From the NCBI GenBank assembly GCA_036346225.1, contig JARFIW010000831.1, forward strand, positions 2,046,001-2,110,000: a DNA stretch of 64,000 bases, given 5' to 3'. The translations under genes and the position numbers were made by a program. Source of the stretch: Platerodrilus igneus (taxonomy: Eukaryota; Arthropoda; Insecta; Coleoptera; Lycidae). Under the pieces are notes generated by a model. The model ran no database searches. It was not told the origin of the DNA and worked only from the letters and a program-made list of their open reading frames with translations. Below, one piece after another: positions 46,601 to 56,163 of this stretch; positions within the stretch are counted from its first letter, which is position 1, and every line of letters begins with the position of its first letter.

Positions 46601-47951
46601 AGTGTATCATAAAAGGAGGAGAATGTGTAGACGAATAATTTGCAGAAACGCAAGTTTCTTATACGATAAATTGTGTTTATACAAAAGGCTTGTTTGATTT
46701 TTCTTCCTATCGATCAGGTCTGTTAATTGGACAATACGACACATGCTCAATTTGTTGTGCGTTGCTAATCTGAGCAGCTGATTTTTCATCTTCCAAATTT
46801 TGAATCTAGATAAAACTATTATACAATGAAAATCTAATACTCTTTACGTACCATTTCAACGCAAGAAATGAAACGAGTCATCTTCAATCTAATCACTGCG
46901 TACAAGATGTCTTGGATTTGTCTAGTGATCTCACCCAATAATCCAAATTGAGCCATGCACCCAAACAACTAACGTATTGACCCAGGGTTTCAATTAACTA
47001 AACCAAAATTACCACACGTTTTCGACAAGGATGTCTGGATGGCTAATAAACGCATCCTATGAGAGTGGTTCATAATAGAACTTGTTGCAAGCACTGAAAT
47101 ATTTTCAAGAAAAGTTATTAGACTCCATTTGTGCACGCAAGACTGTCAAGAGCAACCATTTATAATATTTTAACTTTATTTAATCAAGAGTTAGCAACAT
47201 AAATTTTGCTTGGTGTAAATTGTATGATCAAAAAGTAGTCTCTAAGTATGAGTTACAAACGCCCAAAAAGTGTTGAACTGCTTGATATACAAAATTTTTT
47301 GCTTTCTAGAAAGCTCACAAAATTATTATTTTTAATATTATGGGAAAATGTTTTCTTAAGAAAATTTTTAATGGCAAGTTTGATTTGTTACACGCTGTAA
47401 ATTTATTAACTACAAATTTTCTTATTCTCGTCATCTAAATGAACGAAGTAAATAGTCGAAATGATGAAATTTGTTTAGGATATAAATGTGATCAATTTCA
47501 AACAGTGAGTTTGTGGATAATTTGGAAAAGTATGTTAACGTGAATCAATGATTCCATATGGGGGGAATGTTGAGTCGGCGATTTAATTTGGGCTAACGGC
47601 TCAACTCGGATAAACGGATCAACGGAATCTTTGGCGAACGAAGGTTGGCGCCTGCCCTCCACTTAGATCACTGGGTCCGGGGTCTATCCTGAGCAAGTGA
47701 TTTGAGATGAATATGCACAAACGCATACATTGATATTCTTGACTCTTCGAAATCTTTAGGTATGCGGGTTGAAAGCGAAATGTATACAACGACCGGTTAT
47801 ATTTCCATTCGTTTTGAATATATTGTAGCGATTTCTAACCTAAATTATCATCTTAGTTTATTGACATTTGTTTTTAAGTTATCTATGATAGATTTTTACG
47901 AAAACAATAAACGCCCGTTACATTTTTGCTTTTATTTGTGCGATCTAAAAT
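46601..47951. other. Unassigned AT-rich DNA
   Basis: No protein-like frame; nothing recognised. Confidence 0.5.
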
Positions 47952-48182
47952 TTGGCGAATGAATTGAATCAATTGATATTAGTTAATCTTTTTGAATATA
48001 TGCAGCAAGTGCTAAGACGCCGCCACCAAAATCGAGGAAATCCTTTGGATGATTTATCAGAAACACTATTTATTAAACTGTTTCGCCTTTCTAAGGAGTT
48101 AGTACGTTTGTTATGTATCCAAAATTACTTGAAGATTATGATCAATTTAATTGTCCTACTTAGCAAACAATTTGAAATATAG
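47952..48182 (+). pseudogene. PIF/Harbinger-type transposase fragment
   Basis: A 76-residue open frame whose central part reads QQVLRRRHQNRGNPLDDLSE followed by LFIKLFRLSKELVRLLC. Harbinger-type nucleases (HARBI1-like) have this N-terminal segment: basic RRR..R.NPLD.L.D followed by F..LFRLSK....L. The catalytic domain downstream is not recognisable, apart from a possible trace at 48270-48310. Whether it is a remnant or a very old exon cannot be told; I favour remnant because the frame ends after 76 codons. Confidence 0.65.
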
Positions 48183-48469
48183 TGCAACTTGTAGAAACTT
48201 GAAGCGTTAGAATTAGCAATCGTTCAATTAAAAATATTTGCTGTTGTAATTGAAAGAAAGTGTGAGCGAAGTTCTCTAGAATTGCCAATTCCTCGGTGTT
48301 TAATATGACTCTGTTTGGCGCATTTTGTGTCAGTACTTACACCTACACCTGTATAAAATTCAATTAACCTAGGAACTGACGCTCAAAGACTATAGACAGT
48401 AAAGAATTTACACAGATTGTCTTTTAGAGCAGCAAGAAGTTGATATTGATTTTTCTAAGAGTCTTTTTC

Positions 48470-48753
48470 TCCGACGAGTATGTTAACACAAAATTGCCGC
48501 ATGTGGAATGTGAAAAAATCTTCGTACGATTCGCCAAGCACCACTGCATGATCATAAAGTGACTATTTGATGCACACTATAGTCAAGCGATGTCATTGGA
48601 TCTTGCTTTTTGAAAACGATGAGGTCGGAATGCAATAGTCAATGGTGAGCTGTATACCCGCACTGATAATTGATTATTTTTAGATATTGATGTGGAAAAC
48701 GTGTGGTTCCACATCGAGTACAAAATTGGACGTTTTGCGCGAAATGTTCCCAT
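48470..48753 (+). pseudogene. Tc1/mariner-type transposase, part 1 (split by LINE)
   Basis: The plus-strand sequence carries family pieces: SPSTT and a HDHKVT segment (form AP.HD.KVTVWCAL), FENDEVGMQ, an aspartate-containing VENVWFHIEY where the second catalytic box would be (DVDNMWFQQDGA.CH), and FAR.VP (form LLREKFPGR). Catalytic residues are lost. It stops exactly at the duplicated ATGTTCCCAT where the RTE-like LINE entered and continues at 51328. Confidence 0.7.
48744..48753 (+). repeat. Target-site duplication (left) of LINE copy B
   Basis: ATGTTCCCAT, repeated exactly at 51328-51337. Confidence 0.85.
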
Positions 48754-49618
48754 CATCATCATCATTAGGTCTTCAGTCCGGGAATTGGTTCGACGAGTAC
48801 CCTCATTGTTTTCTATTCTGAACTAATCTACACATTTCCCTGAAATTTGCACAGTCCGCATCTATCACTATCTGATCTAGGTCTACATCTACCTCCTTTT
48901 TCCTATCTGTGCTTGTAATATATTCCATACTATTCCCCCAAAAATGCATTAGAACGTGTGCTGCCTTTTATTTCTTCTGTTTTTTTACACAGATGTTCTT
49001 GTTTCCCTACTATTTCTATAACCTATTTGTTATTAAGTTTGTCTGTCCATGCTAACATCTTCATACATCTGAAGCACAGCATTCCAAAAGGCTGCTACCG
49101 TTTTTCTGCCTACTTTCCTAATGCCCGTATTTCATAGGCATATTGTGCATTGCTCCACATATATGCTTTTAACAATTTTCTTCTTGTTTCTATGTGTGTT
49201 GTCTTTGATCATAGGCGCTGTTCTTACTTGTTAGATGCAGTTCGGTCCCTTTCTATTGTTTTACAATTATATACCCTATTTCTCCGACATTCAGTGGTTG
49301 TGAAGGGGAATAAGCAGACTGTGGCTACCAAGTTCCCCCAGCACTTGAACATTTGCCGATTTAACATTTTTTCCAATATATCTTTTCGCACGGTCATCAT
49401 TAGTTGCAGATATTTCACAACCAACACCTGTAGTTGTTTATAGTAATCATCAGATTTATCGGCGCTTATTTTTTCGTCATTTGGTTTTCCGTCTCAAAAC
49501 TGGTTGGACACGTATATGCTGAGCTACCCTACACACTTCCCTAAAATTCCCACACAGCCTATATACAGCTCGGTTCCATTGTTTTCTAATTATATGCCCT
49601 ATTTCACCGAGATTCAGT

Positions 49619-49630
49619 GGTATGTAAAGG
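49619..49630 (+). repeat. Target-site duplication (left) of SINE copy 6
   Basis: GGTATGTAAAGG; the partner at 49930-49941 is GGTATGTGAAGG, one difference. Confidence 0.8.
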
Positions 49631-49929
49631 TTAGGCGGCTACGTGGCGTAGTGGTATGTGTGTTACTACTACGCCCAAGGTCCCGGATTCGAATCCCGAC
49701 ACGGTCCGCTTGAAAAATGTTAGACGAGCATTTTTCACAAAAATACACCCTCGTTTGGATGAGAGGTAAAATGGAGGTCCCATGTGTGAGTGTTGTCATG
49801 CACGTTAAAGATCCCTACCTTGCTTGGAACAGCAAGAGTTCGGCAAAATTCCAAATTTTCCAGGTAAAAAAAGCTCGCTTCCTGGCCAATGTAGTATCTT
49901 TGGGTGGAACATTGGAAAATCAGATGTAA
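49631..49929 (+). mobile_element. tRNA-derived SINE, copy 6
   Basis: Head GGCGGCTACGTGGCGTAGTG, box A TGGCGTAGTGGT, box B with one insertion-like change (GGATTCGAATCC), body as in copy 5 (CACGTTAAAGATCCCTACCT), tail CCAATG (49886-49891) to CATTGG (49910-49915), ending AAAATCAGATGTA. It splits one of the 3' modules of LINE copy B; the module continues after 49941 with GGGTTAAGCAGTCTGTGGCT. The same site in copy A (about 6018-6034) is empty. Confidence 0.95.
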
Positions 49930-49941
49930 GGTATGTGAAGG
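49930..49941 (+). repeat. Target-site duplication (right) of SINE copy 6
   Basis: GGTATGTGAAGG, partner of 49619-49630. Confidence 0.8.
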
Positions 49942-50099
49942 GGGTTAAGCAGTCTGTGGCTGCCAAGATCCCCCAACACTTGGACATTTGCCGAATTAAT
50001 AGTTTTCCCGTAAATCCTTTCACACAATTAACATTATTCAAGAATATTGCCCAACCAATACTTGTAGTTGCTTATAATAATCATCATGTTTAAGTACGG

Positions 50100-50459
50100 T
50101 TATTTTTTTGTCATTAGTTTATCCATCTTGGGACTGGTTGGATGCGTACCTCCATTTCTATTCTGAGCTAGCCTACACATTTCCCTGAAATTCCTACAGC
50201 CTACATTTTTTACTATCTGTGTACTGTAGTCTAACCTAGGTCTACCTCTACTTCTCTTTTTTCCTATCTCTGCTTGTAATACATTCCGCACTATTCCCTC
50301 ATGCCGTAGTAGTGGCTTATCATTCTATCTCATCTATTTTTTTTACCGTTTTTCACATATTTCTCTCTTCCCTTACCATTTTTAGTACCTCTTTATTCTT
50401 AACTTTGTCTGTTCATGATATCTTCATCATACGTCTGTAGTACCACATTTCAAAGGCTT
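50100..50459 (-). pseudogene. LINE ORF2 C-terminal end (copy B)
   Basis: Continuation of the reverse transcriptase of copy B after a frameshift. The frame 50291-50100 holds GKKRSRGRPRLDYSTQIVKN and NFREMCRLAQNRNGG, matching copy A. The stretch 50459-50292 holds the decayed WCYRR..KIS part. Confidence 0.8.
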
Positions 50460-51315
50460 CTACCTTTTCTTGTTCGCTTCTCCTACTGTCCAGCCTTTAC
50501 AGCCGTACAATGCTGTGTTCCACACATATGTTTTAACCAATCTTTTCCGTGTTTTTATATTTGTTGTCTTTGAACACAGTAGTTGCTTTTTCTTGTTAAA
50601 TGTAGCACGACCTTGTGCTAATCTTTGTTTTATATCTTTTGTGCTTTTCCCATCTTGCGTTATTTGGCTTCCTAGGTTGCAGAAATCCTTAACCTCTTGT
50701 AAGTTAGTGTTACCTATTTGCATTCTTCTTTTTGATTTATTTTCCCCTCCTTTGCATACTAGTACTTTAGTTTTATTTTTGTTAGTTTTCATACCGTATC
50801 TCTCTGTTAGAACTGTTTCCATTTCATTGAGAGCAGCTTCTAACACTTCCTTGCTAGATGCTAATACCCCTATTTCATCTGTAAATCTAAGCATATCAAT
50901 TTTTTGTCCCTGCATAGTAATTCCAAATGTCTTCCCACATTTGACAGTATTCATTGCCTCTTGAATGTACAAATTAAAAATTAATGGGGATAGGGCACAT
51001 CCCTGTCTCACCCCTTTCTTAATGTTTACTTCTCTACGTTCCTGCTCTAATTCTATTACTGCTGTTTGCTCTTTGTATAAGCTATGTACTATTCGTCCAT
51101 CCCTATAACTCATTCCAATCTTTTTGAGTATTTCGAACATTTTTTTCCATTTTACATTGTCGAATGCTTTTTCTAGATCTACAAATCCTATATACACGCT
51201 TTCCCCTTTTTCTATTGTTTTCTCCATTATGATTCTCAGAGCTAAAATAGCCTCCCGTGTTTCGCCTAAACCCAAATTTTTCTTCTCCTAGTATTTCTTC
51301 AGCTCGTTTTTTCAT
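50460..51315 (-). pseudogene. LINE reverse transcriptase (copy B), truncated
   Basis: A 271-residue frame (51275-50460) plus a short frame upstream (51315-51103) cover the reverse transcriptase palm and thumb. Visible are SVYIGFVDLEKAFDNVKWKK (first catalytic aspartate), GVRQGCALSPLIFNLYIQEA, a second box LRFTDEIGVLASSKE where FADD has become FTDE, so the enzyme is dead, and KDFCNLGSQITQDGKSTKD. The N-terminal endonuclease and the first reverse transcriptase motifs are absent because of 5' truncation. The frame is otherwise better kept than in copy A. Confidence 0.9.
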
Positions 51316-51327
51316 TCGTCTTTATAC

Positions 51328-51337
51328 ATGTTCCCAT
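51328..51337 (+). repeat. Target-site duplication (right) of LINE copy B
   Basis: ATGTTCCCAT, identical to 48744-48753. Confidence 0.85.
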
Positions 51338-51510
51338 GTCGCATTATTTCACCTCAACTAGCTTCCAAAATTTTTCTGTGGGATTACGTTAAGAACCATG
51401 TCTACTCCAACAAACTCATAAGACGTAACCTTAGGGCACCTAAAAATCCACTTCCTACAAATTATAACCGAGATGTCACTCATAATGTAATCGAAAATTG
51501 TCTCTAAACG
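51328..51510 (+). pseudogene. Tc1/mariner-type transposase, part 2
   Basis: Continuation of 48470-48753 after the LINE. It reads IISP..LASKIFLWDYVKNH with VYSNKL, which is the family segment VISR...WPPRSCDLTPLDFFLWGYVK..VY..KP, then a decayed C terminus (NYNRDVTHNVIENCL). The two halves keep the order expected for one gene. Confidence 0.75.
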
Positions 51511-54500
51511 ATCGACTGCTTGCAGAAGGTTCAGGGATGGCCAATTAAGCGATATAATTTTTCATAACGAATTTTAAAAATTAGAGCATTTCCTTATATT
51601 TATTTTCTTTTTTTAAAAAAAAAACCGTTAAATTATTGGGCTATTCTTTAAGATCAATCATCCCCTAAGCAACTACCAAGCTTAGTTTTCAAGAATTTCA
51701 ACAACTTTTTGATCAATGAAAATATAATCATTTTTTCAATGTGTTTTAATTTGCTTATTATCTATTTGGTGTGTATATCGACGATTTATTTGAAGGTATT
51801 GAATTGACATTAAACGTTTACAGTGCCTCATTCTAACACAATTTAAACTAATTCAAATACACACAAGCTAAGAAATTTAATAGTCCAACTAGATTAAATA
51901 AATTGTTGATGCAATAGAACCCTCGCATTTTGGTAAGGGTCAAATATATTTACAAACTCAAATTATTTATTCACTTGGGACATTTATTTGACCTTTAAAC
52001 CCGTGTCTCATATATTATCATGATATTAATTTATGCTTGTAGAAACGAATTAAATAATTTAAGCTTATATCATAGGGGAGTTAATTGTTAAATAAGTGCT
52101 TGTGTTGCTCTAATTTGCAAAGAACTCCACCCAATATTTTAAAAGACGGTTGAATGTTTCGAGTTCTGAGAAATTGTCTGTATGTAGACAGGCTAAATAC
52201 TGCGAGCAAATATTTGTTGACTGGAGGTTAATTTGTACGTGGAGATCGTGCTTATATGTAGGCTATAATCATATACTTATTTGATTACTCACTGCGAAAT
52301 TATAACACTGGTAAACAAAATTAAACCTTTTCTAGACTTTTTTAGGCTGCGAGCGAAATGATCTGATCCTAGGGAAACGTTTCATGCTGAATTCAAATAT
52401 ATAAGCAGTTTTCTCTATCGCTCACGGTTTATTTGTAACACATATTGTGAGAGAAATGCTGTATATTTACATACATACATGATACTATTGGACTTGCTTA
52501 AAATGTAGAGGTTGTTGATTCTTTCGATATTTGGCATCAGGAACATTCCTCTTAGGTGTCGAGCGGTAACTAGCAAGCATTTATGTACTCCAATTTCCAT
52601 AGTACCGCTTTTCTAAAGGAGAAATGCCTTGGTTGAAACATTCCTCTTGGTCGTCACTTACGGCGAGACTATTGCAAGAAAAGAAATTCAGGTGGGAGTC
52701 CAAAGAAGACCATTTTAAGGACAAATACGCTCAATACCTTTGCATGACCGCAACCGTTTATTTAGAATGTCATGGTAGTTTGGGGCTTTATGATTTGCTA
52801 AAAATTTTTGGAGAACACTTGAAAAACCTCCATGATGTTTCTTCAACTTGGTTTAACATCTGCAAACTCTTTATCTCTAACTAAAGCAATTATTTGGGAG
52901 CTGCATGAAAATTTCTCCTTTTATTTTTAAATCGCTTACAGAAGGAAATATTTCTTGAAGTAAAGAAACAAAGCAACATTTTCATCCATCGCTTAAACAA
53001 AATTTTTGGAAACGTTAATTTAATTGATGGGATGGTAAGAGAATTATATCAAAGTTGATCGGTGACGGATGCAAAACGTTTTCTGTGCGGGCGTATGTGG
53101 TTCTCGTTTCGACCATTCCTTCATGATGTAACGATTTTTCTTGTCGGTGCTATTTTATTCATAAAAAAGCAACAAAATTTAGTATAGCTTTAAACCTATT
53201 AACAACGCAACAATTTTTAAATCGCAACATATTGTGTACCAAAACTTGCCACATTGAAGTTTTTCTAACAGGATTTTCATGTTTTCTACATGTTGGTTAC
53301 AGAAACTAACCGCGCATAAGGAAATTTGGTCCCATTACGCAAAGGACAATATTCAAACTGATTTTAGAATAGCTAAGGAATATTCTTCATTCTGTTGTTT
53401 CATGTTAATGATCAAACGCATCCATCAAAGCGCAAATATTTTTGTAATACACTAAATTACTTTAGTGTCCCTCTGAAGGAGATCCCAACCTTTCAGTCTA
53501 AAGCCTAAAAGTTAGGCCGGACACTTGGATAATTTCAAGTGCGAACAATGTCGTTTAATTCGCCTTAAGTTAAAAGATAACGTTCGTATGAGACTGCATT
53601 AGCTTCAAAAATTGGATCATTAACTCATCGTGTTGAACATGGTTATGTTTCACATCTTCCAAATGATCTTCTACACTTAGATCTGTTGGAGGATGTTTTA
53701 CGGGTAAGTATGATACTGGTCGCACTGCAGATGACAAATTTGGTCACGTCGCCATATGCTAACTAACAGTCGAATGAATGATATTTAGGTTCACGCCACA
53801 TCATGGGTATGGCAAAACTTATGTGCATAGAACCACAAGCCCGATCCGTCAGACACTTCACATGTTGATCAGCAGATATGAGGAGCTCAGTTTTATCTTG
53901 ATCTTCCCTGCTTTACATCCAAAATACAGATCATAACATTTTTAACTAGGGGAGTCAGACTTCTCCGTTGATTTTTAAATGTGAAATCTCCACGTACCAA
54001 AGTTATCCCGATGATTAACACAATTCCTTGGCATTTTAACTAATTTATCAAACACAGATAGAACAGAATGCAACCTTACTAGGTACGTACACAGTGAGTG
54101 TCTGTGAAATACATTGCGTTTATACAACACCACTCGTTGAGATGTAGCAAATGGGGCCCGCCATGTCGCGACGCAGTTCCAGCTGAATACACTATGCTAT
54201 TCAATGCCTGTTGATAAACACATAGACGCCTACATAAAATAGCATAGTGTTTGTATGCCCCTACTATATGCAGATAAATATAATCAAGTAAACCATCCAA
54301 AATATTATTTTACATACATCAGCTACTCTTCATTAAATCCTTAATAATTGCATAAAGCAATAGTTAGAAAATGGCATTGTTCAAAAACTGTGGATGAGAG
54401 AAAAGTCGTGATTACAGATTTGAATTCAGCGTGCAAAATTACGATAGAAACACGGTACAAATTTCATGCGATAATTGAGGATCTAGAATTAGATTTAGAT

Positions 54501-54718
54501 TGCACATTCATCGAGTTACCATGTTGGAAAGTGTCAAAAAATTCTTTATTTTTTGGGAATTGATTTGGGCGTAATAACAAGACGTTTCTGTTGTTCAATA
54601 AAATTTGTCATTTAAAATTTCTTTGATGATAGTAGAATTGTAAATAGGCACTTACATGATCAAAAACATTCAGTGGGGATTGCGTTTGCTATCGACAAAA
54701 AAGGCGAATCGTATCCTG
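51511..54718. other. Unassigned AT-rich DNA
   Basis: Three kilobases with no recognised protein. An 86-codon plus frame at 52624-52884 (starts MPWLKHSSWSSLTARLLQ) and a 71-codon frame at 54348-54563 have protein-like composition but match no family I know; neither has supporting context, so I do not call them genes. Confidence 0.45.
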
Positions 54719-54826
54719 TACATTTGATTTTCCAATGCTTCACCCGATGCCGAACCTTCGCTATTTTAATGAAGGTAGGGTTCTTTAACGTGCGTGACAA
54801 CACTCACATACGGGACCTACATTTTA
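54719..54826 (-). mobile_element. tRNA-derived SINE, copy 7, 3' part
   Basis: The tail and part of the body of a SINE on the minus strand: AAAATCAAATGTA end, TCCAATGCTTCACCCGATG on the plus strand (hairpin region partly lost, the CCAATGTAGTACC arm deleted), then GTTCTTTAACGTGCGTGACA, the body CACGTTAAAGAACCC. It stops at the 13-bp duplication where the R1-type LINE entered and continues at 59752. Confidence 0.85.
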
Positions 54827-54839
54827 CCTCCTAATGACA
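54827..54839 (+). repeat. Target-site duplication (left) of R1-type LINE
   Basis: CCTCCTAATGACA, repeated exactly at 59739-59751. Confidence 0.9.
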
Positions 54840-54880
54840 TTATAATTTGAATAAGGGCCGCTATACTTGCGGCCACGTCC

Positions 54881-54910
54881 CCAATGCTCCACCCGGAGGT
54901 ACTACATTGG
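54881..54910 (-). other. 3' hairpin shared by LINE and SINE
   Basis: On the coding (minus) strand: CCAATG, TAGTAC bulge, CTCC, loop GGGT, GGAG, CATTGG. Outer stem six pairs, inner stem four pairs. The SINE copies carry the same 30 bases at their 3' end (44433-44462, 49886-49915, minus strand about 35957-35986). In LINE/SINE pairs of the stringent type the 3' hairpin is what the reverse transcriptase recognises. Confidence 0.85.
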
Positions 54911-54985
54911 GTTTAAACGCGAAAATAATCGTGCTTCTAATTTATTCTAACTTCATAGTTAATCCACCCTAAACAAAAAAACTAA

Positions 54986-55070
54986 ATAAAAATCTAACAA
55001 ACCTAAAAATCTAACAAACCTAACAAACTGTAACAATCTAACAAACCTAAAAATCTGACAAACTGAAACA
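54986..55070 (+). repeat. AATCTAACAAACCTAA tandem array
   Basis: Five imperfect units of about 16 bases inside the 3' untranslated region of the R1-type LINE (plus-strand reading). Confidence 0.8.
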
Positions 55071-55541
55071 AAAACTAAAAACAGGGTTTAAATAATGGTA
55101 TCCCTAGCGCTGACTTTGAAGTGTGCCCGATCAACAAGACACAAAAAATGAGAGAGGGAGGGATCCGTAATACCGGATAGCAGACGCCGGCTCTGCTTAC
55201 CAGTGCGACCTGAAGGGTCGTCTTAAAACTATCCAAATCTAGCTAACTAATTTAAATCCATCCCTAGCTTTCCCTATCATTCCCTAACTGATTTATATTA
55301 TGATTACAATCTTCACAAATCTACTCTTCCTTCCCAAATATATACTGCAACCAAGATGGCGACAGAACGTCAAACAAAACAAATATGCCACAAAATACTA
55401 CAATACATGCTAATAAATATAAAGTGTAAATATAAAATATATATAAATATAATTATATAAATATATAAATAAATGTCTAATAAGCGTTAAGCATATAGCA
55501 GTCCACAAAATAGCAAAAGCATCACCCTATTTATCAGGTGC

Positions 55542-55643
55542 ACTCGCACAAGCATTATGTCGGCTAGCGCCATTACGCACAAAACGTGCTTGTTAAATTA
55601 TTTCAAAAACTACTGATTAATGTAAATCAATGCTTGTGCGAGT
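55542..55643. repeat. 15-bp perfect inverted repeat with 72-bp spacer
   Basis: ACTCGCACAAGCATT at 55542-55556 and its exact complement at 55629-55643, inside the LINE 3' untranslated region. Confidence 0.85.
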
Positions 55644-56163
55644 ACAGCCGCCACAATTTAAGTCTTACCTCGATGATAAAATTCTCCAGCATTCGAAGAT
55701 CTGGTCGTCTGCCTACATCTAACTGTAACTTACTTTTAAGGAGAAGATGGGGTGCACTGCTAAAGTCCTGGTGGGTATGCACTAAATGTTCTGGGGGGGA
55801 ATACAATCACTATCACTATCACTTCACTTTCAAGTCCTGGGGGAATGCGCGGTTTCACTCTATTTTATTATCTTTGTTTATTTTATTGATTTAATTTAAT
55901 GAGGATTTCTGATTTATTTGTTATTGTTTATTTGTTATTATTTATTCCCGATTTCTCGATTTTCCGCACATAATTATGAAGATAGGTAGTGATTGTATTA
56001 ATGGTGTGGGGGTTTCTCGTGCATATTGGACATTTGGGTATAATTATCATGTGTTTTTTTTTAAATATCAGGTTTTGGTTATACTCGTATCCTTACTCAC
56101 GCCAAGTCAATCTAAAATTTTTCAATCCTCCCACCAACCCCACCGAATTTTTACACGCGGTTG

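Larger units (their letters stand above)
48754..51327 (-). mobile_element. RTE-like non-LTR retrotransposon, copy B (5'-truncated)
   Basis: Same family as copy A. The coding strand is the minus strand and the 3' end is at the low coordinate with the same CAT-repeat tail (48751-48765 region). ATGTTCCCAT at 48744-48753 is repeated exactly at 51328-51337, a 10-bp target duplication. The unit inserted therefore includes the reverse transcriptase end, the C-terminal region and all extra 3' modules, at about 48773, 49480 and 50115. It is truncated at the 5' end inside the reverse transcriptase, as usual for LINEs. SINE copy 6 sits inside. Confidence 0.9.
54840..56163 (-). other. 3' untranslated region of R1-type LINE
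   Basis: About 1.3 kb after the ORF2 stop. It has a 15-bp perfect inverted repeat (ACTCGCACAAGCATT at 55542-55556, complement at 55629-55643), an AT-rich microsatellite at about 55420-55475, a 16-bp AATCTAACAAACCTAA array at 54986-55070, and close to the 3' end two hairpins: CCAATG..CATTGG (54881-54910) and GGCCGC-TATACTT-GCGGCC (54856-54874, plus strand). Confidence 0.8.

Noticed and set aside
53960..54120. Possible gypsy-like reverse transcriptase (TQFLGILTNLSN)
   Set aside because: A single short similarity without the catalytic box or flanking motifs; too weak to list.
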